From Candidatus Abyssobacteria bacterium SURF_5 (GTDB lineage Bacteria; Abyssobacteria; SURF-5): a DNA stretch of 64,000 nucleotides. Under the pieces are notes generated by a model that worked only from the letters and a program-made list of their open reading frames with translations, was not told the DNA's origin and ran no database searches. The stretch lies in the NCBI GenBank assembly GCA_003598085.1, contig QZKU01000114.1:35758-99757 (forward strand), in the 5' to 3' direction. Made by a program: the position numbers and the translations under genes. Position 1 is the stretch's first letter, and each line of letters begins with the position of its first letter. Positions 25,124-34,836 of the stretch are shown here, in pieces.

Positions 25124-25756
25124 TCATTTAATCCCGTTGCGTACCATATGGTGGTTCGGGACCCCCAGAGGACTTGTTATTGAAATCGTATTGAATCCGA
25201 ATCTCTCATAAAGCGGGAGAGCCTTGGGATTCGTCGAGCTGAGATAGATGGCCGTATTCTCTTTATCCGCTCGTTCGATCAGATACTTCAGCAGAACACT
25301 GCCAATACCGTTTCCCTGCCGCTTTGGCTCGATCCCGAGTGTGCTCAGGTAATAGTGCGGCTCGCACGGACGATGATGCTCATCGTCCTGCGCCGAGACC
25401 CAGCCGCGCCGAAACGAACCCGGATTGAGCTGCAACAGCATCCTCAGGAAAAATCTCGCCAGCTCCTTCACGCCTATCGGCTCCTCTCCCGGAGCGCACA
25501 CCAGCATGACCCCGACCAGCTCTCCACCCGCCAGCACACATGCCGACGCATTGTAGCGCAAGAATGAAGAGATCAGAATCGAATAGTGGGATTGAAGTAT
25601 CCTCTGCCGAACGCGGCGCGGCTTTCTGATAATGGTAATGACTTCCGAATCCTCCACAAACGCGCGCGCCAGGAGCGCCGCCGCCCGCTTTTTGATCATC
25701 TTCTGCAGCGGAACGATGACAACGTCTTCAAAAATCACGTCTCCCCGAATCTCCAC
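25124..25756 (-). CDS. GNAT-family N-acetyltransferase
   Basis: 210 aa. The acetyl-CoA pyrophosphate loop is RQGNGIGSVLLKYL, preceded by the strand YYLSTLGIEP and followed by IYLSSTNPKALPLYERFGF, as in GNAT enzymes. The N-terminal half (LARAFVEDSEVITII...) is like that of small-molecule acetyltransferases. The acceptor amine is unknown. Second gene of the TetR-headed operon; an amine made by the downstream aminotransferase is one conceivable acceptor (speculative). Confidence 0.85.
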   Translation of the reverse strand: MEIRGDVIFEDVVIVPLQKMIKKRAAALLARAFVEDSEVITIIRKPRRVRQRILQSHYSILISSFLRYNASACVLAGGELVGVMLVCAPGEEPIGVKELARFFLRMLLQLNPGSFRRGWVSAQDDEHHRPCEPHYYLSTLGIEPKRQGNGIGSVLLKYLIERADKENTAIYLSSTNPKALPLYERFGFNTISITSPLGVPNHHMVRNGIK

Positions 25757-25783
25757 CGACCTGCACTACCTTTCCTCGGCCGT

Positions 25784-26392
25784 TCATCTGGACCGGTTCT
25801 CTTCTCTTATGTATAACCGAATCATCTGCTTTGTCATGCTCGCTGCCTTCTTGAGAGAGACCCCGTTGGGAAGCATCTCCCATTGCAGCGAGATCCCGTC
25901 CTGTATCGCCATGATCATATCCGCAAGCTCTTGAATCTTCGCAGAAGACAGACCGGCGGCACCTTTGTTCTGGGCGAGCAAATCGATTATGGCCTTCCGG
26001 AAACGAGTATACAGCATCTTAAAGCTCTCGCGTATCCGCGGGTTGCGCTTGGCCTCCGCCCAGCAGTCGTAAAAAAAGCTCGCATACTCGTCATTAATCA
26101 TGACCGGGTTGAAAAGGAAATCGATTCCCTCCTCGAACCGCTTTTCGGGATCATCATGGCGCTGAAGCTCCTCAAGATACTTCGCGCTCACCTCATTGAC
26201 AATCATCTCGACCATCTCCTCGATGATTTCGTCCCGATCCTTGAAGTAATGATGCAGAATGCCCGGCTGGACACCGGCCTTCCGCGCAATATTCTTGATG
26301 GTCGTTTTCTGAAGCCCATACTCGGCGACACACCGATTCAGAGCACGGACAATTTGCTCGCGCCGCTCTTTCGCAAGACTCTTTCTTCCCAT
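25784..26392 (-). CDS. TetR-family transcriptional regulator
   Basis: 202 aa. N-terminal helix-turn-helix: KERREQIVRALNRCVAEYGLQKTTIKNIARKAGVQPGILHHYF is split here only in description and spans residues 7-50, ending in the family-typical LHHYFKDRDEI. The C-terminal ligand domain is a helical bundle with FFYDCWAEAKRNPRI. AGGAGAGTC precedes the ATG at 26392; the frame reaches a TTG at 26419 but that lies on the -10 region. It heads the operon down to 20112 and a 6-bp-arm palindrome covers its own promoter, so it is probably an autorepressor responding to a pathway metabolite (inference). Confidence 0.92.
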   Translation of the reverse strand: MGRKSLAKERREQIVRALNRCVAEYGLQKTTIKNIARKAGVQPGILHHYFKDRDEIIEEMVEMIVNEVSAKYLEELQRHDDPEKRFEEGIDFLFNPVMINDEYASFFYDCWAEAKRNPRIRESFKMLYTRFRKAIIDLLAQNKGAAGLSSAKIQELADMIMAIQDGISLQWEMLPNGVSLKKAASMTKQMIRLYIREENRSR

Positions 26393-26408
26393 GACTCTCC
26401 TGTTATTT

Positions 26409-26422
26409 TGGTTGGTCAACCA
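26409..26422. promoter_or_regulatory. Putative TetR operator
   Basis: TGGTTG-GT-CAACCA, a near-perfect palindrome with 6-bp arms. It overlaps the -10 box of the promoter in front of the tetR-like gene, the classical place for autorepression. Confidence 0.5.
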
Positions 26423-26447
26423 TACAATATACCGGGCGCAATGTCAA
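26419..26447 (-). promoter_or_regulatory. Promoter of the TetR-headed operon
   Basis: On the minus strand: TTGACA (26447-26442), 17 bp, TATGGT (26424-26419). The transcription start would fall near 26412, giving a short leader to ATG 26392. It overlaps the palindrome at 26409-26422. Confidence 0.6.
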
Positions 26448-26538
26448 CTGAAAAATGCGCGACCATCAAGATCGGCAAACACCGGATTGAAAAAAGGAAC
26501 CGTCCAAATGGCTTGAAATAGGCGGAATCTTCAACATG

Positions 26539-26600
26539 TCTGACAGGTCCGACTGGTCCGACCTGTCCGACTCGTCCGAACTGTCCGACCCGTCCGACAG
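26539..26600. repeat. Short tandem repeat, 9-bp unit TCCGACnnG
   Basis: Seven consecutive units (TCTGACAGG, TCCGACTGG, TCCGACCTG, TCCGACTCG, TCCGAACTG, TCCGACCCG, TCCGACAG-). The first seven bases are nearly constant and the last two vary. A minus-strand reading would encode Ser-Asp-x repeats, but there is no convincing gene here. The 252-nt gap 26393-26644 holds only this repeat and the tetR control region. Confidence 0.8.
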
Positions 26601-26644
26601 TTCTTCTTGCTTTGGCATGCGCAGTTGGAGCGGGCAGTTACTCT

Positions 26645-27058
26645 CTAGTATCCTCGATCGCGTCTCATACAAGCGACTCCGGCCGAATCCGCTGCCTTAA
26701 CCGCTCGCACTCCCGCAAAAACGTCTGGCCCGGACGCGATAAACGAGAAGGGAGCTTTGTATTCGGTCGAATATAAGCAGGAGGCGACTAGTTCATGCAA
26801 AGACGCCACTTCGGCAAGACATTCAATCATTTGCCTGAGGCCTGGAGCGCAGGAAATGAGAGGCGGCTCTTCGACGGGCGCCTCAAGGAACGAATCACTT
26901 TGTCTATCCACCGGCTCATCCCCAAGTAGGTCGGAATTGAAGGCCGCACCTTTGATTTGGGCGGCTGTTGCTTCTTCTTCAACTGAATCGGCGGTCGCGG
27001 GTCTTGCGGTAAATGCGGCGAACAAAATCAAGATGATGAATGAATAAGCCTTCCTCAT
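26645..27058 (-). CDS. Small exported protein of unknown function
   Basis: 137 aa. A good signal peptide (MRKAYSFIILILFAAFTARPATA) is followed by a low-complexity acidic stretch (SVEEEATAAQIK), then a segment with four Cys (SCAPGLRQMIECLAEV, ELVASCLYS, GVACMRR). GAGGAGAATCAGTAC lies before the ATG at 27058, spacing about 9. I do not recognise the family. Codon use looks ordinary, so I take it as real, though weakly supported. It may be monocistronic. Confidence 0.45.
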   Translation of the reverse strand: MRKAYSFIILILFAAFTARPATADSVEEEATAAQIKGAAFNSDLLGDEPVDRQSDSFLEAPVEEPPLISCAPGLRQMIECLAEVASLHELVASCLYSTEYKAPFSFIASGPDVFAGVRAVKAADSAGVACMRRDRGY

Positions 27059-27470
27059 GTACTGATTCTCCTCAACGGGACTACTGCTGTCGGTGTAACT
27101 CACGCTTCTGGTTTGATATGTAAAATATGCCGTATCCGTTCGGTCAATATCTTCATACGCTACTGCTTAAAAGAAGAAGGGTTTTCCCCAGATCACCTCC
27201 TTGACGTGCCGCATTCTCGGGCAAAATGATCCTGAAAATTATGAAATTGTTCGTGAGACGCTCTGGCGTGGGTTTTTATTCAGCCAGCGTGTTGGTTTTT
27301 TCAGTGGGGGCTAAGCCAAACACGTCGCCAAGAATAGCAATTTCTATTCCAGCAAAAGACTTTGTTATTTTCATGGTAAGTGGACAGTAATTACCTGATT
27401 TCCGGTACATACACCCGAAATCGGGAATATGAATATATACAAATCTGATGATTCCCGCAACTACAATCCT
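27059..27470. other. Intergenic stretch without recognisable gene
   Basis: About 410 bp, lower in GC than the neighbourhood. I see no frame with coding character, no tRNA and no repeat of another part of the window. The only structured element nearby is the terminator at 27471-27513. Confidence 0.5.
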
Positions 27471-27513
27471 GAAAAATTAAAAAATCCGGCGACGACAATG
27501 CCGCCGCCGGATT
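27471..27513 (-). terminator. Rho-independent terminator of the gene at 27531-28304
   Basis: On the minus strand a 14-bp stem (AATCCGGCGGCGGC pairing with GTCGTCGCCGGATT, two G-U pairs) with a 3-nt loop ATT is followed directly by TTTTTTAATTTTT. It begins 17 nt after the stop codon. Confidence 0.88.
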
Positions 27514-27530
27514 GTCAATTCAAAAAGAAG

Positions 27531-28304
27531 CTATTCCCATTCGCCCTCGAAAAGCGGCTTGGTAGGATGCTTGGATCTATCAAGTTTCAAGTCTTTGAAG
27601 ACATCGGCTGAGGCTCGAGATTCATTCTCGGTCTCCAAATCGATTCCCATGTCCTCCTTAATATCCTCTAATGCAGCGACAAGAACAAACTGCGTGCCTT
27701 CATGATCCATGAATTCCGGCGGATCCACGTCCGCAAACCGGCGATCTCGAAAGACCTCCTGCAACTTCTTCGGGTATTCAGCTTGCCGCGCCTCCCCCAG
27801 CCCGGCTGAAGGCGGCGTAGGCTTCTCCGGGTTCTTGATGCTCATAATGTAGCTGGCCTCTTCCTCGATCTGAAACTCCTCTTGCGGTTCACCCGGTTCT
27901 TTCGGCAGCTCAAGCGAATACAACAAATGCGTGTGATTGCCGTGCCGGGCGATACGATAGATTCCTTCACCGAGCGGCCGTGCAGCGGGTATTTCTCTCT
28001 CCCCGCGGGTCTTCGTTCGATACTTCTCCTCTCTCAATTCGTCTCGGATCGCCTTCGGATCTTTTCTGACCACCTGGACGAATCCCCAGTACCGCTCTTT
28101 TCCGGATACCGCCGGATCGGGCATCCTTTTTCTTCCAATTATCGACAACCGGTACTTCTTCTCTTTTTCAGGATGAAGAACCATATATAGCCGCTGGACA
28201 TCCTCACGGCTTTCCGGGCTTTCCTCCTCCACCTTCGGCCTGTAAAAGAAATAAATATCCCCTTTTTCGAGTGTACTTACTTTTTCCTTCCTTTCTTGTG
28301 CCAT
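27531..28304 (-). CDS. Conserved hypothetical protein
   Basis: 257 aa, soluble and strongly charged (Glu, Lys, Arg), without signal peptide or membrane helix. The N-terminal half has a compact beta-rich look: KGDIYFFYRPKVEEE, VQRLYMVLHPEKEKKYRLSI, IGRKRMPDP, RYWGFVQVV, followed by GEGIYRIARHGNHTHLLYSLE. I have the impression of a widespread but unnamed bacterial family and cannot give a function. GAGAGG lies before the ATG. It has its own strong terminator, so it is an independent transcription unit. Upstream (28305-28530) I see nothing beyond a possible promoter region. Confidence 0.7.
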   Translation of the reverse strand: MAQERKEKVSTLEKGDIYFFYRPKVEEESPESREDVQRLYMVLHPEKEKKYRLSIIGRKRMPDPAVSGKERYWGFVQVVRKDPKAIRDELREEKYRTKTRGEREIPAARPLGEGIYRIARHGNHTHLLYSLELPKEPGEPQEEFQIEEEASYIMSIKNPEKPTPPSAGLGEARQAEYPKKLQEVFRDRRFADVDPPEFMDHEGTQFVLVAALEDIKEDMGIDLETENESRASADVFKDLKLDRSKHPTKPLFEGEWE

Positions 28305-28530
28305 AATTCAACACCTCTCAGAAAGCTCCCTTCTTCTTGATGAAATGGAAGCAAAATGGCAAAAAGATGTTGCACTATCATCTCTTTTTACCATAACGCT
28401 CGCGTGAGGGAAGGGCAATTACCAATGTCCGGCTTGATTCGGTGCACTTGAGTCGGGGGATGAGTAGTTGGCGCTGAAGGTTTTTTTTCGCGCCGCCCTC
28501 AGCAGGGAGGAAAACACGTACGAGAGCCGC

Positions 28531-29949
28531 TCAAGTCGCTGCGGCCGCCTTCTTCAGCTCGATCTGCGACCGAATTCGCTGGTGTTCGGCCTGTGTGATC
28601 GGATATCGCCGCAGGAGGTAGTAGCCTGCCGCAAAACAGACAGCAGGCAAGATGCTGTACAACGCCTTGATCGTCCAAAAGACCCGCAGCGGCTGCTCGA
28701 CATTCGGGACGTATCCCGAAAGGGCCAGCGCCTGCAGTCCGATGAATGCGGTCAGACCCACCGCCCCCTTCTCAATCAGGAAGAACATCCCGAAGTACGC
28801 TCCCTCCCGCCGATGGCCGGTCTCCAACTCGTCCATATCAATAACATCCGCCATCATCGAGTACGCGATCGCAAACGTGCAGCCGTAGCCGAAGCCTGCA
28901 AGGGCGGCAAGAAATATCCAGATGAGCCATGTGCCAGTATGATAGTAAAGGGAGCCAATGAACACGAGCGACGACATTACCAATGCGTACGACCACGTCT
29001 CCTTCTTGCCGATCCGGCGCGACAGACGCGTCCAGAAAATGATCGAAAGGGCGGCGGCCAAGAGATAGCTCAATATGATGATCGGCGCGATGTCGGATAT
29101 CTTTATCGTGCGCCCCCCCAGACTGAGAAGCAACGGCGCTTGTTCCGACGGCAACGTCACCACATAATCCGCAACATACAGCGTCAATACGGGCACGAGA
29201 GTGTTCCCCATCAACGCGACCACAAACACTACCAGCAGAATTCTGAACGGCCGGTTTCCAGCCAGCGCCCGCAGCCCTTCCTTAACGGGAATCTGCGCTT
29301 TCTTCTGGTTTTCCGGATTCTCCCGAGTATTGAAAAAAGCAACGAAGATAAAGAGTGCGGTTATCGCGCCCACATATATCGAAAGGTAGGAATAGCCGTG
29401 CGCTTTCCCGAACCTGGCCGCGAAAACGGGAGGAGCTATAGTCGCAACCAACGTCCCCACCACTCCAAATAGTTCCCTCACCCCCGTTAGCACCGTCCGC
29501 TCGTGATAGTCCATTGTCATCTCGGCGCCAAGGGAATTATAGGGAATCGAGAAGACGGTCCAAAACGTGTACGTGAGCACGTATGCGGCAGTGACGTAAG
29601 CAAACAGCCAGAGCCCCTGCCAACCGTGCGGCGGAGTCCAAAGCATAAAATAAGCTATTGCGGCTGGTATCGCGCTGATGACGAAGTACGGCCGCCGTCG
29701 CCCCCACCGCGAGCGCGTGCGGTCGGAAATATAACCCATTGCCGGATCTGTCACGGCGTCCCAGAACCGCGCCAGGAGAAACGTCAGCCCGATCAGCCCC
29801 GGATTCAGCAGCAGATCATCAGTGTAAAATTTCGGCAGATAAATGACGACGGTAAGAAACATGATCGCTGAACCGAATCGCGGCAGACCATAACTGATGA
29901 TTTCCTTCTTGGAGAGTTTTCTTGATGAAGAGACGGCTGCAGTCGTCAT
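28531..29949 (-). CDS. MFS_2 / GPH-type cation symporter
   Basis: 472 aa, about 12 membrane helices. Family signs of the glycoside-pentoside-hexuronide symporters: YGLPRFGSAIMF, the loop WDAVTDPAMGYISDRTRSRWGRRRPY (described from residues about 65-90), SIPYNSLGAEMTMDYHERT and MMADVIDMDELETGHRREG. The solute could be a sugar or another small molecule; the neighbouring tyrosine phenol-lyase makes an aromatic or amino-acid link possible but unproven. AGGAG 5 nt before ATG 29949 fixes the start; a GTG at 29955 is less likely. Divergent from the lyase gene. Confidence 0.87.
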   Translation of the reverse strand: MTTAAVSSSRKLSKKEIISYGLPRFGSAIMFLTVVIYLPKFYTDDLLLNPGLIGLTFLLARFWDAVTDPAMGYISDRTRSRWGRRRPYFVISAIPAAIAYFMLWTPPHGWQGLWLFAYVTAAYVLTYTFWTVFSIPYNSLGAEMTMDYHERTVLTGVRELFGVVGTLVATIAPPVFAARFGKAHGYSYLSIYVGAITALFIFVAFFNTRENPENQKKAQIPVKEGLRALAGNRPFRILLVVFVVALMGNTLVPVLTLYVADYVVTLPSEQAPLLLSLGGRTIKISDIAPIIILSYLLAAALSIIFWTRLSRRIGKKETWSYALVMSSLVFIGSLYYHTGTWLIWIFLAALAGFGYGCTFAIAYSMMADVIDMDELETGHRREGAYFGMFFLIEKGAVGLTAFIGLQALALSGYVPNVEQPLRVFWTIKALYSILPAVCFAAGYYLLRRYPITQAEHQRIRSQIELKKAAAAT

Positions 29950-30019
29950 ATGCACTCCTGGCGCAGCCGAGCTTTGGCTGCCGGTGAGACCAAGTACAAA
30001 CGCTTCAACGGCAGGCTGA

Positions 30020-31594
<1,575 letters not shown>

Positions 31595-31661
31595 ATGGCT
31601 CAAAGATGATTTTCTGAAAACCTTCGGCTGAGGGCTGTGTCCGGAAGTAAAGCCTGGAATG

Positions 31662-32972
31662 TCAATCGAGAACACCGGCGACGATTGCAGTCTCTATCGA
31701 TGGCGACCGCATGATCTTTGCGCGGGAAATGGCAAAGGCGGCAATCGCTTCACCGGTGGCGAAGATGACGAAGGCGAGATAGTAGCCGCCGGTCGTGTCA
31801 AAAATGAAGCCCGCCAGCAGCGGCCCTATTGCCCCTCCAGCAACCCCGCTGATAGCAAGCACTCCAAATATCGCGCCCAGCGACTTCAATCCAAAACATT
31901 CGCCGATAATCAGCGGCGCGAGCACCAGTCCGCCGCCGCCGGTAAGGCCGTAAACAAGAACGTACGCAAAAAAGGCCTTTGTCCCGATCAACGGCAATGC
32001 CAGCAGCATGCAAACCGATATCGTTTCCAGGATGTAACACGCTGTGAATACCTTGCGAACAGGAAAGCGGTCAGCCGCAAAACCAAATGTGACGCGGCCC
32101 GCGATGCCCAGTATGGCAACGAGTCCCAGACAGACAGACGCGAGTCGCGTATCGATGCCGGCGTCCGTCAGGACCACCACCAGGTGCGTAATTAAGCCGA
32201 CCCCCGACATCATCGGAAAGAAGAAGGCGGCGGCAATCATCCAGAAAGTTACTGTCCTCATCGCTTGCTGCAGAGTGAACTCTTCCGCCGGCAGCTTCAC
32301 CGTTTTCTCCTGCGAAATGATCTCCTCCAGCCCGCCCGGTTTCATCCGTTCCGACTCACTTCCCTTGCCGTCAGGCAGAAGACCGATCGCGGAAGGACTC
32401 CTTCTCAGGATCAACGCGGCAACAGGGATTACTCCACCCCAAAGGATTACCGCAAGGATCAGATAAGAGATACGCCAGCCGGTCAATTCAATCAAATATT
32501 CTGCCAGAGGCGGCATGAGAAAGCCGCCCGTGCTCCCGCCGATAAGGGTTAATCCCATCGCCGCCCCACGCTTCTTCTGGAACCAGTGGGAAATAATCGC
32601 GCTCAAGGGGATAAGGCTGACGCCGGCAAAGAACACCGAGCCGGCTATCGAAATGACGTACAACTGCCAGAGAGTGGAAATGCCCGCGCGCAACAACAGA
32701 CTCAAGCCCGCAAAAAAAGCCGCCGTTATCATCACCGCGCGTCCGCCCGCGCGATCAGTCCAGTTGCCCCAGAAGGGAGCGGCCAGGCCTCCGACAACCA
32801 GGCTTGCGGAAACGACGCCGGAGAGCGCGGTCCGGCTCCATTTGAACTCTTCGATGAAGACTTTGAAATAGACGGCAAATGTGTATCCAATGCCGCTCAG
32901 AAAGAACATCGCCAGGAAACAAACCGCAACGATATACCAGCCATAGTATATCTTTCGTTTCTCCGCAGTCAC
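31662..32972 (-). CDS. MFS transporter (monocarboxylate/oxalate-formate-type)
   Basis: 436 aa, 12 helices. YYGWYIVAVCFLAMFFLSGIG at the N-terminus, GWRISYLILAVI and the loop GFAADRFPVRKVF between helices 8 and 9 resemble monocarboxylate and oxalate/formate antiporter-like MFS proteins. The start is GTG at 32972 with AGGGGAGCAG before it; no ATG fits. Convergent with the tyrosine phenol-lyase gene, 67 nt apart, so not co-transcribed. Export or uptake of a carboxylate such as pyruvate is possible but unproved. Confidence 0.87.
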   Translation of the reverse strand: MTAEKRKIYYGWYIVAVCFLAMFFLSGIGYTFAVYFKVFIEEFKWSRTALSGVVSASLVVGGLAAPFWGNWTDRAGGRAVMITAAFFAGLSLLLRAGISTLWQLYVISIAGSVFFAGVSLIPLSAIISHWFQKKRGAAMGLTLIGGSTGGFLMPPLAEYLIELTGWRISYLILAVILWGGVIPVAALILRRSPSAIGLLPDGKGSESERMKPGGLEEIISQEKTVKLPAEEFTLQQAMRTVTFWMIAAAFFFPMMSGVGLITHLVVVLTDAGIDTRLASVCLGLVAILGIAGRVTFGFAADRFPVRKVFTACYILETISVCMLLALPLIGTKAFFAYVLVYGLTGGGGLVLAPLIIGECFGLKSLGAIFGVLAISGVAGGAIGPLLAGFIFDTTGGYYLAFVIFATGEAIAAFAISRAKIMRSPSIETAIVAGVLD

Positions 32973-33047
32973 CTGCTCCCCTTCCGCCAGATCGCTTCGC
33001 AGCTTCAGATGCTCACTTAAAAACCATCAAATGCTTACTGATAAGCC

Positions 33048-33287
33048 TTATTTCTCCGACATAGTATTGAAACTCTCACAGCGCGGACATTGAGAAAGCT
33101 GTTCTTCGCCCGATCCCAAATACATGTACCCGCAGTAATGGCATCTCCATTTTCGCTGAGCAACCCCCTGCCCTCCCAAACTTCCGCTGTGAGCATTCAA
33201 CTCTATCCACATCCAAATCGCAATGATGAATATGAGGATCGTGCCGGCGTAGCCGAGTATGGCGACGTACAAATTCGCGTGCAGCAT
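33048..33287 (-). CDS. Small membrane protein with rubredoxin-like zinc ribbon
   Basis: 79 aa. One N-terminal helix (VAILGYAGTILIFIIAIWMWI) is followed by a cytoplasmic CHYCGYMYLG ... CPRC pair of CxxC motifs, suited to bind zinc or iron. It starts 4 nt after the TonB-like gene, which suggests it is the last member of the envelope cluster exbB-exbD. Function unknown; a role as metal-binding anchor or assembly factor is guesswork. Confidence 0.68.
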   Translation of the reverse strand: MLHANLYVAILGYAGTILIFIIAIWMWIELNAHSGSLGGQGVAQRKWRCHYCGYMYLGSGEEQLSQCPRCESFNTMSEK

Positions 33288-33290
33288 GCG

Positions 33291-33755
33291 TCAATCCTCA
33301 TGAAGAATTCGGGGAAGATCGGGACCCAGAGCAAATTCCGCGGTAGGCATGGGCTTGGACTCAGCCGGCGGCGCAGCGAAAAGTTTATCCGGCGGGCGAG
33401 GGCGAAGTTTATCGGCGGTTTCTTTCACGTCGACAACGGGAAGGAGGGTCTCTTTTAACGTGAAAAGAGCATCCTCCGGTTTGGCTAAATGCCTCCATTT
33501 CGGAACTTCAGATTCCAATTCGGAAAGCACGGCATCGACCGGGAATGCAGGCTCGATTCTCTTCGGCGAGATCCAAACCGCTTCTTTTTGGACGATGTCG
33601 CTCTGACCTCCGCCGCTCGACATGAGCACCAGCGAAAGCTGCTTGACCGGCGGCGGCGTAAAGCTCAGGGTCACCTGCGCGAAGAGGACGACGAAAAGGA
33701 TATGAACGACTACCGAGAAGAGTGCAAATAACGCCGGTTTGCCCGAATGAAGCAC
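33291..33755 (-). CDS. TonB-like periplasmic-spanning protein lacking the TonB C-terminal domain
   Basis: 154 aa. An N-terminal helix preceded by a basic residue (KPALFALFSVVVHILFVVLFA), with the ...SxxxH...-like SVVVHILF reminiscent of TonB/TolA anchors, followed by a Pro/Lys-rich periplasmic stretch (PVDAVL, LRPRPPDKLFAAPPAESKP). The C-terminal beta domain typical of TonB is missing: the protein simply ends with PRILHED. It lies 15 nt after exbD. It could be a partner of the ExbBD motor that needs another protein to reach the outer membrane, for instance the TPR protein at 34837. Confidence 0.6.
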   Translation of the reverse strand: MLHSGKPALFALFSVVVHILFVVLFAQVTLSFTPPPVKQLSLVLMSSGGGQSDIVQKEAVWISPKRIEPAFPVDAVLSELESEVPKWRHLAKPEDALFTLKETLLPVVDVKETADKLRPRPPDKLFAAPPAESKPMPTAEFALGPDLPRILHED

Positions 33756-33770
33756 GAGGTGGCGCCTCCC

Positions 33771-34181
33771 TTACTGCGGCTCTGTCGCTATTCCGAGCGA
33801 CTCGACTCCCACACTTTTCGCAATTCCCATCACTTCCACCAGTTTTCCGGTTTCCACCCTCTTATCAGGCTTGATGAGCACCATCTTCTGGTTGCTCTTG
33901 GTGACCTTCTCCAGCAGGGCTATCGGCAACTGCGCCAGCGGCACCTTTTGATCATTCAAATAGGTCTCATTATTGCGCGTTATCGTGATCACGATATCCT
34001 GTTCCTCCTGAAGCTTGGGCGTGCGCGCCTTTGGAAGCTCCACCAGGATGCCCGTCTGAAGAACAAAACTGGAAGTGAGCATAAAGAAAATCAGCAGTTG
34101 CAGCACGCAGTCGATGAGCGGCGTCATGTTCAGCGCCACCATCACCTTCTCATGGGTAACCGCTTTTTTCCTAAACTGCAT
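33771..34181 (-). CDS. exbD: ExbD/TolR-family biopolymer transport protein
   Basis: 136 aa. One N-terminal helix with the proton-path Asp (NMTPLIDCVLQLLIFFML), then a periplasmic domain (GILVELPKARTP, DIVITITRNNETYLNDQKVPLAQLP, VLIKPDKRVETGKLVEVM). The longer frame to 34268 overlaps exbB by nearly 100 nt and has no family match; AAAGGAAAAGACGT before ATG 34181 fixes the start, with an 11-nt overlap. Works with ExbB to convert proton-motive force into movement for outer-membrane processes. Confidence 0.92.
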   Translation of the reverse strand: MQFRKKAVTHEKVMVALNMTPLIDCVLQLLIFFMLTSSFVLQTGILVELPKARTPKLQEEQDIVITITRNNETYLNDQKVPLAQLPIALLEKVTKSNQKMVLIKPDKRVETGKLVEVMGIAKSVGVESLGIATEPQ

Positions 34182-34803
34182 ACGTCTTTTCCTTTTCTGA
34201 AAGAATATCCAGCAGTTCGGATGACAAGATCTCCATTTCCCAGACCATATTATCAACCTGCGTGACAAAGTAATTATATGCCACCAGTGTTGGTATGGCT
34301 ACAATCAGCCCCCATACCGTCGTTAAGAGGGCCGTCCCGATCCCCCCCGCCAGGTCGCCAGGCGTGACGGCGCCGCCGTGGCTCTGGATGACCATAAATG
34401 CCTCCGTCATACCGACCACTGTCCCAAGCAGGCCGAGCAGAGGCGCGATATTGGCTATAGTCGCCAAAACGCTCAGGTAGCGCTCCAAACTTGGAATGAC
34501 CAATAATCCGGCGTCCTCGACGGCCTCTCGAATCTCCGACCTCGGCCGGCCGTGCTTGAGCAAACCGGCTTTCAGAATAAAAGCAAGCGGTCCTCCGGTT
34601 TCCTCACACAGCGTGATCGCCTCGGATATCCTGTTGTGTTTCAGGATTTCGCGAATGTTATCCATAAGGTCTTTCGAGTAAGCACGCGCCCTCCGGAGAC
34701 TGAAGAATCGCTCCAGAATCAGAGAAACCGCAACCAATGAGCAGCCGAAGATGGGGATCATCAACCATCCGCCGCCCGTGATAATATTGATTTGAGACAT
34801 TCC
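34171..34803 (-). CDS. exbB: ExbB/TolQ-family proton channel protein
   Basis: 210 aa, MotA/TolQ/ExbB domain. Three membrane segments: MIPIFGCSLVAVSLILERFF, IANIAPLLGLLGTVVGMTEAF and GIGTALLTTVWGLIVAIPTLVAYNYF, the last two with the family-typical TVxGM and TTxxGL motifs. GGAGGAAGGA precedes the ATG at 34803. Together with exbD and the TonB-like gene it should form an energised envelope complex. Located downstream of the large TPR gene, 33 nt apart. Confidence 0.93.
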   Translation of the reverse strand, partial: GMSQINIITGGGWLMIPIFGCSLVAVSLILERFFSLRRARAYSKDLMDNIREILKHNRISEAITLCEETGGPLAFILKAGLLKHGRPRSEIREAVEDAGLLVIPSLERYLSVLATIANIAPLLGLLGTVVGMTEAFMVIQSHGGAVTPGDLAGGIGTALLTTVWGLIVAIPTLVAYNYFVTQVDNMVWEMEILSSELLDILSEKEKTYAV

Positions 34804-34836
34804 TTCCTCCTCTGTTCTTTGATTCCGCAAACGCTC

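Noticed and set aside
26466..26672. 69-codon minus-strand frame encoding Ser-Asp repeats
   Set aside because: It merely translates the 9-bp tandem repeat and lacks a ribosome-binding site.
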